The notes: generated by a model not told the origin, from the sequence alone. A DNA stretch of 21,917 bases from JAJECS01 sp034428595 (GCA_034428595.1 DAOUHO010000164.1:1-21917), one strand, 5' to 3'; counted from the stretch's first letter, positions 1 through 7,483 are shown. Translations and numbers: made by a program.

Positions 1-417
1 GGGCGTCATCGGTTGCTTTGAGCCGCCGACGCGAAGATAGCTTCCGCCGGGGCTGTCGTGCTGGGCATGGCCCTCGGGAACCGAAACCAGCAGGAACGAC
101 TGCCGGTCCAGTTCGCGGCGGTAGGCCGCCACTCGGATCGCTGGGGTAATGGAATCCCTGCAGACTTCCCCTACGAGTCGTTCCACTTCGTCCAGACGCT
201 CTCGAGACATTCCCGGAACCTCACCGCCATCGGTGACGCCGAGCAGGAGCACACCGCCTCGGGCGTTGGCAAGGGCGGCGATCTCGTCAGCCCAGTCGTC
301 ACGCGACTGTCGGATCCGCCGGGCACTACTGAGGTCGACCTCCTTGAACTCCCAGCCGTTGTCCTCGCCCAAGCGCAATTGGCGCCTGATCAGCTCGTCG
401 CTGTACGGCATCGTCAT
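1..417 (-). CDS. Schlafen AlbA_2 domain protein, partial at window edge
   Basis: Reading the minus strand from an ATG at 417 gives 139 codons open to the window edge, so the C-terminal part is missing. The product begins MTMPYSDELIRRQLRLGED. It carries the typical AlbA_2 pattern: a W-E-F-K-E motif near residues 22-26, I-A-A-L-A-N-A-R-G-G near 46-55, then a G-V-T-D-G-G-E-V-P-G turn near 60-69. A GGTGAG Shine-Dalgarno sits 6 nt before the ATG; a second ATG lies two codons later. AlbA_2 (Schlafen) domains bind nucleic acid and often precede an ATP-binding or winged-helix region in bacterial regulators and defence-associated proteins; that downstream part is outside the window, so the role stays open. 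Plus-strand open frames over the same bases show no family pattern. Confidence 0.8.
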   Translation of the reverse strand, partial: MTMPYSDELIRRQLRLGEDNGWEFKEVDLSSARRIRQSRDDWADEIAALANARGGVLLLGVTDGGEVPGMSRERLDEVERLVGEVCRDSITPAIRVAAYRRELDRQSFLLVSVPEGHAQHDSPGGSYLRVGGSKQPMTP

Positions 418-584
418 CGCTTGCTCACCCGCCTCGCGATCCGCGGAACGCCCCAAACTGTCTAGCCAACGGTCAGGTTGGTCTCCGCTACCCTACCCCA
501 GGCACTCTTGGCTATTCCGTTCACGGCCAGCCGAGCAATTTTCTGCTTCAAAGCGCGCTATTCGTCGCCGCGCACGGCCCGCGG

Positions 585-665
<81 letters not shown>

Positions 666-705
666 GGGGACGCCTAGCAGAGTACGGCCAAGGATTCGCT
701 TCCGT

Positions 706-730
706 GTAGGGGCGGCCCTCGTGGCCGCCC
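706..730 (+). repeat. GTAGGGGCG-type hairpin repeat, copy 1
   Basis: GTAGG is followed by a perfect stem: arm GGGCGGCC at 710-717, a five-base loop, arm GGCCGCCC at 723-730. It lies just past the stop codon of the dioxygenase gene (minus strand, ends at 740) and before the tRNA, and resembles the copies near 2110, 7484, 10395, 19220, 19379 and 21717. A transcription-terminator role is possible, but there is no T-run. Confidence 0.75.
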
Positions 731-739
731 GTCAGGCTG

Positions 740-1963
740 CTACTCCGCGTGCTCCCAGCTGGCGATGAACTCGTCCACGCTGAAGCCGGCGTGCATCCGT
801 TCTAGGGAGTACGGAATCGGACCCGACTGGTAGCCGGGCACGAAGTCCTCGCCGTCCGGAGCCAGCAGATGGTCCTCGAGCGCGCCGAACCGCTGCCAAA
901 TCGTGTCCGCCTCGGGCTTGGTGAACCGCTCGGCAAACGGCGGCCCCCAGTTGAGCGAAATACCGTGACTCGAATCGGCGCGGCGGCGGAACTCCGGCGA
1001 CAGGCTGGCGTAGTCCGGCCGCTTGAGGTTGTGGATGTGCATCGCGGCCTTGCAGAGCCAGATCGTCAGCTGCAGCTTGGTCGCGGCGCCCGCGCCGGGC
1101 CGCAGCGCCTCCAGCGTGTCCAGATAGGCGTCCCCGTCACGGTCCAGCACCGCCCGCAGGGCGCGCTCGGTGTCGTCCTTCAGCCTGGCCGTGCGCGCGG
1201 CCCACAGCTCGAACCAACCGCGAGTCTCGGCCGACAGATGCCGCGTGAAATCCAGGTGCTCCCAGTGGGGATAGGTCGTGTGACCGCCGTGCAACGTGCG
1301 GCGCTTGGGCTCGCTCATGTAGCGGCTGCCCCAGTGGATCAGGTAGTTGACGTAGACCAGCACGTCGCCCGCGCGCAGCTCAACCTGCTCGCCGCCGGGA
1401 ATCGGCACGCGGCTGTTCTCCAGCAAGCTGCGGTTCTCGGCCTCGGTGTTGATCCGCGTGTGGCTGCCGGGAACGATCCAGAACACGCTGTCGTCATACA
1501 GCGGAATGTTCCACTGGAGATAGTTCGGCCCGTCCTCGACCAGGCTGTCCTGCATCGACTGCATCGGCCCCATGTCGATCGGGTGAATGTCGCGGTGCCA
1601 GGGCGCCGGACCGTAGTCAAAGGTGGGATTGCACATCATTTGCATCGTGCTGATCCCGGCGTGCTCATCGTCGAGCAACTCCGCGGCCAGACCGCGAATC
1701 GGTTCCGAGGCCCACAGCTCCACTGCCTCGGCCGTCTCTCCGTCGATGAACGTCTCGGTGTTGGTCAGGCGCGGTTGCAGCGAACTGTCCCAGATGCCGC
1801 CCGGCGGATCGTCCGGCCCGCGCTCGCGCCGCCAAACCTCTCGCTGCCGATCGAGCAGCGCCTCGTAGGTCACGCGCAGCGATGCCAGCTCGCTCGGCGG
1901 AATCACGTCGCGCTTGACCAGATATCCATCGCGCATCAACTGCGCGCGATCGCTCAACGACAT
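740..1963 (-). CDS. Phytanoyl-CoA dioxygenase (PhyH) family protein
   Basis: The 407-residue product starts MSLSDRAQLMRDGYLV. This ATG has GGAG eight bases upstream; an in-frame ATG two codons earlier has the same GGAG only two bases away, and a longer open frame reaches 2020 without a ribosome site. The Fe(II)/2-oxoglutarate facial triad is visible: H-R-D at about residues 123-125 (in APWHRDIHP) and a distal H at about 210 (in YLIHWG). An arginine in the following KRRTLH probably binds 2-oxoglutarate. The family (PF05721) hydroxylates varied small molecules and is strongly expanded in some marine Chloroflexota and Planctomycetota, so the substrate cannot be read from sequence. It appears monocistronic, with hairpin repeats on both sides. 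The high-GC antisense frame over this gene shows no family signature. Confidence 0.9.
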   Translation of the reverse strand: MSLSDRAQLMRDGYLVKRDVIPPSELASLRVTYEALLDRQREVWRRERGPDDPPGGIWDSSLQPRLTNTETFIDGETAEAVELWASEPIRGLAAELLDDEHAGISTMQMMCNPTFDYGPAPWHRDIHPIDMGPMQSMQDSLVEDGPNYLQWNIPLYDDSVFWIVPGSHTRINTEAENRSLLENSRVPIPGGEQVELRAGDVLVYVNYLIHWGSRYMSEPKRRTLHGGHTTYPHWEHLDFTRHLSAETRGWFELWAARTARLKDDTERALRAVLDRDGDAYLDTLEALRPGAGAATKLQLTIWLCKAAMHIHNLKRPDYASLSPEFRRRADSSHGISLNWGPPFAERFTKPEADTIWQRFGALEDHLLAPDGEDFVPGYQSGPIPYSLERMHAGFSVDEFIASWEHAE

Positions 1964-2022
1964 GGGCATCACTCCCAAGCGGCGCCAGGAACAATCCCAT
2001 CGTGGCACCCATGCGCCCACTT

Positions 2023-2083
2023 CGTCACCCCGAGTGCCCCTCTTCGTCGTTCCGAGCGCCAGCGAGGAATCTCAGACGCTCGA
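2023..2083. repeat. Dispersed CGTCACCCCGAG / GCGAGGAATCT-type repeat
   Basis: The stretch reads CGTCACCCCGAGTGCCCC, then TCGTTCCGAGCGCCAGCGAGGAATCT. Repeats of this general form are scattered through many Chloroflexota genomes; this assignment is from recognition, with only one copy in the window. Together with the next hairpin it fills the gap between the dioxygenase start and the end of the PIN/GIY-YIG gene. No coding sequence is seen in that gap. Confidence 0.5.
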
Positions 2084-2109
2084 CCCCGGCCGCGAAGAGC
2101 AAGATCCGG

Positions 2110-2134
2110 GTAGGGGCGGGCCTTGTGCCCGCCC
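2110..2134 (+). repeat. GTAGGGGCG-type hairpin repeat, copy 2
   Basis: GTAGG precedes arm GGGCGGGC (2114-2121), loop CTTGT, arm GCCCGCCC (2127-2134). It sits 34 bases beyond the stop codon of the minus-strand PIN/GIY-YIG gene and upstream of the dioxygenase gene, a position that would suit transcription termination. Confidence 0.75.
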
Positions 2135-2167
2135 GTTTGCCCTCAAGCCACCTGGCCGCCTCGATCG

Positions 2168-3043
2168 TCAGCCTTCGTATCTTGGGTGAAGGCGCACGTG
2201 CAAGAACGCTTCCAGTAACGACATGAGGGCCTTGTTTCTCGTGGCAGGCAGCAGAATGTTCACGCGGCTCGTCTCCCGCTTGATCCACGCTGCGAGATCC
2301 TTTCCATCAAGATCGGAGATGCACCGCATGCGCTCATCATTTCTGATCGATCCTGCCAAGCTGCTTGGAGCATTTCCGGTGTAGTGCTGGGACACGTACC
2401 GCGCATTCGATTTTTCTCCAGCTTTACCGATTTTCAGCCATGTGCCGTCCCACCAGAAGCCATAGACGGCCATCTTCCCCTTCGGCAATGATCCGGGCTT
2501 ATGGGGCGCGCGTAGAAATTCAACATCTGCATGCCCAAGATCGGCTCTTTCTCCCGCTAGTTCGGATACCGCAGCGAAATCTCTCAACGCCGAACCAACA
2601 TCCTCGCGCCAGTCCACGCTCATGATTTGGTCCTCCTCAAACGGTTTCGGTGTGTCGGAGTCTCGAATCACCCTGACCTCGGTATCCACGTCAAGCTCCG
2701 CCCAAGCCCGATCCGCCGTCACCGCCGGCAGCCCGCGATGCGCAGCCAACTGTAGGCAGGCCCGGTCGCCCAACGACAGGCCGCGATGGCGAGTGGCAAG
2801 GCGCATGTCTGCGGCGGCAAGGGCTTGGTCTTTGTCGAAGGGCACGATGTCAAGGGACATGTGGGCGATTGAGCGCCGGATTTCGTCCAGGGCCAAGCCA
2901 AGATCGACGAGCCGGGCGGCAGTCTCGGCGACGTTGACCGCCGAGGCCAGCGCGTCGCCGCGGTAGCCGTCCACAATCTCTCCACCGGGCTCGCCGCATA
3001 CGAACGCCAGCATCGCCGACGCGTCCAGCACGGCGCGGCTCAC
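2168..3043 (-). CDS. PIN-domain (VapC-like) toxin fused in frame to a GIY-YIG nuclease domain
   Basis: The 291-residue open frame starts at a GTG whose GTGA overlaps the TGA stop of the upstream AbrB protein; GAGGAG lies just before it. Residues 1-128 are a PIN ribonuclease domain with the four acidic positions D7 (LDASAML), E40 (NVAETAARL), D93 (LGDRACLQLA) and D111. Residues 141-291 match a GIY-YIG nuclease: V-Y-G-F-W-W, then L-K-I-G-K-A, the arginine of NARYVSQHY, and a late glutamate in SLLEAFLHVRLHPRYEG. A strong ribosome site, GAGGAGGA, precedes Met141 (ATG at 2621-2623), so the second domain may also be made alone, 151 residues. Either the PIN gene lost its stop codon and merged with its neighbour, or this is a genuine two-nuclease protein. 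VapC toxins usually cleave tRNA or rRNA; GIY-YIG domains cut DNA. Domain calls are by motif; the fusion is seen directly. Confidence 0.85.
   Translation of the reverse strand: MSRAVLDASAMLAFVCGEPGGEIVDGYRGDALASAVNVAETAARLVDLGLALDEIRRSIAHMSLDIVPFDKDQALAAADMRLATRHRGLSLGDRACLQLAAHRGLPAVTADRAWAELDVDTEVRVIRDSDTPKPFEEDQIMSVDWREDVGSALRDFAAVSELAGERADLGHADVEFLRAPHKPGSLPKGKMAVYGFWWDGTWLKIGKAGEKSNARYVSQHYTGNAPSSLAGSIRNDERMRCISDLDGKDLAAWIKRETSRVNILLPATRNKALMSLLEAFLHVRLHPRYEG
2631..2638 (-). promoter_or_regulatory. Internal Shine-Dalgarno before the GIY-YIG half
   Basis: On the minus strand GAGGAGGA is followed by CCAAATC and the ATG that encodes Met141 of the fused protein. It is among the strongest ribosome sites in the window and lies inside the longer open frame, which suggests separate or additional translation of a 151-residue GIY-YIG protein from 2623 down to 2168. 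Confidence 0.6.
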
Positions 3044-3537
3044 ATGGACTCCTCGGCCGCGGCCTCGCGGCGGCGCTCCCGGATTAGCTCGTCCACCAGG
3101 CTCACGCCCTCGGGCACGTAGCGGGCGATCATCTCGCGCACGCGACGGGTTTCGGTGGCGTCACTGACCATCCGAAGCTCCTCGCCGTCCATCCGCATAC
3201 TCACGGCGTCGCCCTCTTCGATACCGAGGGCGGCGCGGTACTCCGCCGGGATCACCACCCGCCCGCCCGGACCGACCGTGGCTCGGACTTGCTCAGGCGC
3301 TGAATCCGCGGCTGTTCCGGCTTCGTCTCGCACGGGCCGGCTCAACTGGGTTTCCATATAGCCCGACTGCACCAGCACATTGCGGACATGCTGGTAGCGG
3401 ATGCCCAGGCTTCGGGCAATCTCGGACCGGCTGTATCCCGCACGGAACAGCGCACGGATCTTGTCGGACTTGGTCGTCAAGCCGACAACGACCTGCTCCG
3501 CAGGCTGCCGATCGTAGTCATGGGTGTGCGTCGCCAT
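3040..3537 (-). CDS. HTH plus AbrB/SpoVT-type antitoxin-like DNA-binding protein
   Basis: The 165-residue product begins MATHTHDYDR; a GGGGG ribosome site lies a few bases before this ATG, which is preferred over an ATG 13 codons upstream. Residues 23-61 form a helix-turn-helix (KSDKIRALFRAGYSRSEIA...RNVLVQSGY) of the kind seen in resolvase or MarR-like HTH_38 segments. Residues 87-126 are a swapped-hairpin AbrB/MazE domain with VGPGGRVVIPAEYRAALGIEEGD. A charged tail (ELIRERRREAAAEESM) could mask the toxin. The stop codon overlaps the start of the PIN gene by four bases, the usual order and coupling of a VapB-VapC pair. The protein is about twice the length of a plain VapB because of the added HTH, so it probably represses its own promoter; a palindrome lies there (3581-3599). 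Confidence 0.85.
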   Translation of the reverse strand: MATHTHDYDRQPAEQVVVGLTTKSDKIRALFRAGYSRSEIARSLGIRYQHVRNVLVQSGYMETQLSRPVRDEAGTAADSAPEQVRATVGPGGRVVIPAEYRAALGIEEGDAVSMRMDGEELRMVSDATETRRVREMIARYVPEGVSLVDELIRERRREAAAEESM

Positions 3538-3580
3538 CACGGAACCCCCAGGATTTGGTAAGGTCGGGGTCTGCAACAGA

Positions 3581-3610
3581 TAGATTGGCAGACAATCTAA
3601 ACTCTGTCAA
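3581..3610 (-). promoter_or_regulatory. Probable promoter and palindromic operator of the antitoxin-toxin unit
   Basis: On the minus strand TTGACA (3605-3610) is a perfect -35 box. Seventeen bases later CAATCT (3582-3587) is a weak -10. A perfect inverted repeat, TAGATTG (3581-3587) and CAATCTA (3593-3599) around a five-base spacer, covers the -10 and part of the spacer. That geometry fits autorepression by the HTH/AbrB protein starting at 3537. The palindrome and -35 are seen directly; regulation is inferred. Confidence 0.55.
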
Positions 3611-3729
3611 ACAAATAGTTGTACTGGATAGCGCGTCGGTCTCGGCGGTCGGACTCTGCGCCACGAACCAGCGCAGACTGAACTCGACCAGATCCCGATA
3701 CGCCCGGCGCTTGGATAGCCTGGATCAAG

Positions 3730-4008
3730 ATGCACGGTCAGAACTCGCCGTTTCCGGCAAGACTGGGTGCCCACTACCAGCGGCTGCTGGCACAGTCCGA
3801 CGCGCCGCCCGCGCGCCTGCTCGACATCGGCGCGGGCCAGGGGCGGCTGCTCGGCACGGCCCGGGAAGTTGTACGCGAGTAGCTCCGGGCGATATCCCTC
3901 GCCACCGCCCAGGATCTCAATGACTGGCGCGCCGATCTCCAACAAGTCGTCGACCACGGCGACTTCCTCTTCGGCCTCCACCGCTACGTCTGCGTCGGCC
4001 GGCCGTAG
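3730..4008 (+). pseudogene. Degraded SAM-dependent methyltransferase
   Basis: One plus-strand frame reads MHGQNSPFPARLGAHYQRL, then LLDIGAGQGRLLG, which is a clear motif I of class I methyltransferases, and reaches a TAG at 3880-3882. The same frame continues after the stop as LRAISLATAQDLNDWRADLQ followed by VVDHGDFLFGLHRYVCVGRP and a TAG at 4006-4008, which looks like the usual C-terminal end of such enzymes. The whole spans only 93 codons against about 200-280 for the family. The middle of the enzyme, including the other SAM motifs, is missing and the remaining halves are separated by a stop. Internal deletion plus a nonsense codon is the simplest reading. The antisense frame over 3607-3981 shows no domain. 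Confidence 0.6.
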
Positions 4009-4243
4009 TTAGAGGGTCGGGCGGCAAGCCTCCAGCCTCGGCGCGCCGCAGGACCGCGTCAGCAGTCTTCAGGCTGCTCGATCCGCGGCATGGGCCCGCA
4101 TGCGGTGCTCGCGGACTTTGGCGGTCAGGATCTAGACGCGGTCCAATCACTAGTCCGGCTCGCTGCCGACGCCCAGCACGGCATACTTCACGCGCCATTA
4201 GTTCTTAATAGATTGTGGACGGCGTCTCTCAGCGGGATTTGAT
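4009..4243. other. Non-conserved stretch with one tiny open frame
   Basis: No recognisable gene. A plus-strand frame from ATG 4090 to TGA 4242 encodes 50 residues (MGPHAVLADFGGQDLDAVQS...) and ends two bases before the next small open frame. It has no clear ribosome site and no known motif. Given the methyltransferase remnant just upstream, this is more likely decayed sequence than a gene. Confidence 0.4.
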
Positions 4244-4402
4244 ATGTCCACCGCCGAGTATCTTGAATCTCGGTGGGAGAACTTTGTGGAGCCGGCAGCG
4301 TCGTATTCCGGTAAGCTGCAACTGTGGCCGGGGAGCGAGTTGCACAAGAGCAAAGTTCAGGCGGTGCCGGAGAGTGTGCGGCGGCTCATGGTGATTCCCT
4401 GA
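4244..4402 (+). CDS. Possible small hypothetical protein (52 aa)
   Basis: An open frame from ATG 4244 to TGA 4400-4402 encodes MSTAEYLESRWENFVEPAAS and continues to SVRRLMVIP. Its amino-acid make-up is ordinary for a soluble protein, acidic at the front and basic at the end. A weak GGGA lies seven bases upstream. It ends 49 bases before the DUF262 gene on the same strand, so it could be a small partner of that gene or the fragment of a longer lost gene. I do not recognise the family. Confidence 0.35.
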   Translation: MSTAEYLESRWENFVEPAASYSGKLQLWPGSELHKSKVQAVPESVRRLMVIP

Positions 4403-4451
4403 CCGGCCCTGCAACGCCGAATACTCGCATTGAAAGGACGGCAGTCTACCG

Positions 4452-6671
4452 ATGAAAGACGCACAGAAACCAGATCATGTGAGCCTCACCAACATGATTA
4501 GTCGATTGCGCGACGGCCGTTATGTTATCCCAGACTTCCAGCGTGAGTTCGAATGGGAACCATCAGATATCAACTCGCTCATGCAATCCATCTTTCGCGA
4601 CTATTACATCGGCAGTCTGCTTCTCTGGAAGGGTAAGTCCGAAAACTTCGAAGTGCTCGCTTGTGAGTCGATATATGGCTTTGACGGCGGCGGCGATCGC
4701 AGCCATATCGTTCTCGATGGGCAGCAGCGGCTGTCGGCCATGTACTACGCGTTCATGGCTCCTGATAGGCCAGCGCCTAGACGCCGGAACCGCTTTCTCT
4801 ATTTTATTCAAGTCGATAAGTTCATGGAGGAGGACTATGACGCCGCCTTCGTGTATTACTGGGGAAACTACGGTATAAACCTACATCGTGAGAGAACACG
4901 ACAGTTCGAGACTCACAGATTTCCGCTTGCCGTGATTGGGGCGGGTGGTTGGGATCTGCCGAACTGGGTTCAAGAGTATGTGAGCTACTGGGAGACTACA
5001 GCGAACGGGCACAGCGCTGGCGACGGGCGTACCGCGGCACAGCATGCCAAGAATGCGAGGGAATTCGGCGAACACTTGCGCGGTATCACCGAGCAGTATC
5101 AGATATCGTATATCGAGCTTGATCAAGACCTAGATCTTGCCAAGGTCTGCGACATATTTACGCAGATAAATAGTCGGGGAATCCACTTGGATGTCTTCGA
5201 TCTTATCAATGCACTGCTGCGGCCTAAAGAAATCCGGTTGCGACATCTCTGGAGAGCTGCAGAACAGCGGCTCGAGTTCGTCGAAACCGGAAGGCTTAAT
5301 GTTTATGTCCTTCAGGTCATGTCGTTACTGCGCCAATCGCACTGCTCACCCGCATACCTGTACTACCTCGTCCCAGGCAGCCCACGAAAAGTTCGTGAAT
5401 CGGATGGCACATTGCGGTCTGAGGTGCTCATTGAGAATGCTCGTGAATTTGAAGACTGCTGGCACCAAGCAGTCGGTGCATTGGAGCGCGCCATTGGTCT
5501 TTTGTCTCACCCACAGGAGTATGGCGCGATCTCTTCTCAGTATTTGCCTTACACATCGATTATGCCGGCCTTTGCATCGCTCCAGGCCGAAGCCGGTACC
5601 CTGCCTTCCGATCAGAAGCTAGCCGCGCAACGCAAGATCCGCTTTTGGTATTGGGCCAGCGTCTTCATGAACAGGTATTCAGGCTCTGTGGAGTCGACGA
5701 GTGCCCGCGACTACATGGATGTGAAAGAGTGGTTTACGAACGACGATGCCGAGCCAGCGCTCGTTGCGGAATTTCGAGAGAGCTTTCGACGACTCGACTT
5801 TGCACGCGAGACGCGTCGCGGAACATCTATCTATAACGGCATCTTCAACCTGCTCGTACTCGGTGGCGCCCGCGATTGGGTCACCGGTGCAAGCCCGCGG
5901 CACGACGACCTTGACGACCATCACATCGTGCCGAAGAGTTGGGGCAACGATCACGTCCTTCGCACACCAATCGATACGATTCTGAACCGGACGCCGCTCA
6001 CTCAGGAGACTAATCGGGATGTCATTAAGGATCGGCTCCCCAACGCCTACCTGCCGGAGCTTATTGGTGCCAACGGCGAGGACGTCATGCTTGGGATTCT
6101 GGAGTCACATTTCATCTCTCGTCCAGCCTTAAACATCCTCATGCGGGATCCATTTACGCCTGACGACTTTGAGGCATTCCTTGATGAGCGGCGGCGATTC
6201 TTCATCGCCGGCATCGAAGATCTGCTAGTTAAGGAGCGGTTGGACCTCGCACCGCAAATCCGGGAGCTCGATGCTCGTCTTGAGGCGATTGAGCTTAAGT
6301 TGCGCAGTATGACTTCGAGGAGTCTAGGGGATGATGTGCAGGAGCTACCAAGCCATGTACAGCAGAAGATCAAAGAACGTCTACAAATCGCCGCGAAGAG
6401 GAATCCTGCGTTGGACTTAACTGTCTATCAGGTTATGCCTCGTATGTTGGAGTACGCGGATCTCAGGGAGCTTGAGGACACTATTAGGAACAAGGCGCTT
6501 TGGATGCGATTTCGCGAAACATTCGGAAACAAAGAGCAACTTGGGGTCCGATTTCAGCAGTTCGCTGATCTGCGCAACAGCATCCGGCACAGCCGCACGG
6601 CAGATGAGGTGACACGCAAAGATGGCGAAGCAGCTATTCTTTGGTTCGAGCAGGTCATTAATTTACGGTAG
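4452..6671 (+). CDS. DUF262 / HNH (DUF1524-like) / HEPN fusion protein, putative anti-phage effector
   Basis: A 739-residue protein. Residues 13-265 are a DUF262 domain: IPDFQREFEW at 26-35, Y-I-G-S-L-L-L-W near 52-59, the hallmark D-G-Q-Q-R at 89-93, and FTQINSRG near 237. Residues about 486-525 carry an HNH nuclease site of DUF1524 type (DDHHIVPKSW, then ILNRTPLTQETNR). After a charged, probably coiled segment (600-640), the C-terminus holds R708-N-S-I-R-H713, an R-x4-H motif in a helical context (QFADLRNSIRH ... ILWFEQVINLR) typical of HEPN ribonucleases, as in Swt1-like domains. DUF262 plus DUF1524 is the architecture of GmrSD and related modified-DNA-targeting defence proteins. The HEPN tail adds a possible RNase. 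An AGGA lies 13 bases before the ATG. Codon third positions are visibly less GC-biased than in flanking genes, which fits acquisition by transfer. Function in defence is inferred from architecture. Confidence 0.85.
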   Translation: MKDAQKPDHVSLTNMISRLRDGRYVIPDFQREFEWEPSDINSLMQSIFRDYYIGSLLLWKGKSENFEVLACESIYGFDGGGDRSHIVLDGQQRLSAMYYAFMAPDRPAPRRRNRFLYFIQVDKFMEEDYDAAFVYYWGNYGINLHRERTRQFETHRFPLAVIGAGGWDLPNWVQEYVSYWETTANGHSAGDGRTAAQHAKNAREFGEHLRGITEQYQISYIELDQDLDLAKVCDIFTQINSRGIHLDVFDLINALLRPKEIRLRHLWRAAEQRLEFVETGRLNVYVLQVMSLLRQSHCSPAYLYYLVPGSPRKVRESDGTLRSEVLIENAREFEDCWHQAVGALERAIGLLSHPQEYGAISSQYLPYTSIMPAFASLQAEAGTLPSDQKLAAQRKIRFWYWASVFMNRYSGSVESTSARDYMDVKEWFTNDDAEPALVAEFRESFRRLDFARETRRGTSIYNGIFNLLVLGGARDWVTGASPRHDDLDDHHIVPKSWGNDHVLRTPIDTILNRTPLTQETNRDVIKDRLPNAYLPELIGANGEDVMLGILESHFISRPALNILMRDPFTPDDFEAFLDERRRFFIAGIEDLLVKERLDLAPQIRELDARLEAIELKLRSMTSRSLGDDVQELPSHVQQKIKERLQIAAKRNPALDLTVYQVMPRMLEYADLRELEDTIRNKALWMRFRETFGNKEQLGVRFQQFADLRNSIRHSRTADEVTRKDGEAAILWFEQVINLR

Positions 6672-6705
6672 CGGGCTTGCCGCGGCTGGTGTAATCACTC
6701 GAATT

Positions 6706-6725
6706 GGACGGGCGACAGCCTGTCC
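6706..6725 (+). terminator. Hairpin after the DUF262 gene, possible terminator
   Basis: GGACGGGC and GCCTGTCC form an eight-pair stem with one G-U pair around a GACA loop, 34 bases past the stop codon. No T-run follows, so an intrinsic terminator is only tentative. The remaining bases to 6876 show no gene. Confidence 0.3.
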
Positions 6726-6876
6726 AGCGTCTGCAACCCTTTACGAGCGTCGGTCAACCACCGTCTCCCGGAGGGCGATCCCGACGCGCGGCCTTTGGGG
6801 CAGCTCATCAAACGATGTTGTCCTTGTCCCAGGTGTGGATACCGATCCTGGGCGCGGACGCAACCCGTGATGCTGG

Positions 6877-7452
6877 TCAGTCTCCCGCAGAATCCGGCGG
6901 TGTGAAGTCGTCGAGGGTGAAGACGCTGGCTGCGGGGACGCCGATTTCATTCATCGCGGCCTCGTAGCCGGACAGCCGGTCGACGAGCGTGATGGCCAGG
7001 ACGACCTCGAGGTCCAGACCGGCTTCGCGCAGACAGCGCGCGGTGTAGACCAATGACCCGCCGGTCGTTGCGGCGTCGTCGACGATCACCACGCGCATGC
7101 CGCGCTGCAGCGGGCCTTCGATGATTCGCTCGGTGCCGTGGTCCTTGCGCTCGCTGCGGACGAACAGCCCCGCCAGCGGCTGATTGGTGCCGGCGCTCAG
7201 GAGCATGGCCGCGGCCACGATCGGGTCCGCGCCCACGGTGGGTCCCGCCACGGCGGTGGCATCGGGCGCCCGCTCCCGAATCAGCTCCAGCACCGCGTTG
7301 CCGGCCAGGTGCGCGCCGACCGGGTCCAGCACGACCTGCTTGCCGTCGAAGAAGTATGAGCTGGTTTGGCCGGACGACAGCTTGAACGTACCGGAGATGA
7401 AGGAACGCTCTTGCAGCATCAGGCGCAGGCGCTCGCGATCGGTGCTTGCCAT
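6877..7452 (-). CDS. pyrE: Orotate phosphoribosyltransferase
   Basis: The 191-residue product starts MASTDRERLRLMLQERSFIS, with GGGAG nine bases before the ATG; the open frame extends 27 codons further but only through a hairpin repeat. The PRPP-binding motif VVIVDDAATTGGS is at 121-133. The flexible catalytic loop RSERKDHGTERIIEG is at about 99-113, and the orotate-side motif SSYFFDGKQV at 31-40. The enzyme joins orotate to PRPP to give orotidine monophosphate in pyrimidine biosynthesis, in the cytoplasm. Length fits the short bacterial form. No other pyr genes flank it; its neighbour is a divergent oxidoreductase. A closely related purine-type phosphoribosyltransferase is the only alternative, and the FFDGKQ segment argues for PyrE. 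Confidence 0.92.
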   Translation of the reverse strand: MASTDRERLRLMLQERSFISGTFKLSSGQTSSYFFDGKQVVLDPVGAHLAGNAVLELIRERAPDATAVAGPTVGADPIVAAAMLLSAGTNQPLAGLFVRSERKDHGTERIIEGPLQRGMRVVIVDDAATTGGSLVYTARCLREAGLDLEVVLAITLVDRLSGYEAAMNEIGVPAASVFTLDDFTPPDSAGD

Positions 7453-7483
7453 TGGCGTCAGCTCCCAGGTACCCGTCGCAGCC

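Noticed and set aside
869..2113. Plus-strand open frame (414 codons) over the dioxygenase
   Set aside because: It is antisense to the H-x-D...H-bearing dioxygenase and has no recognisable domain.
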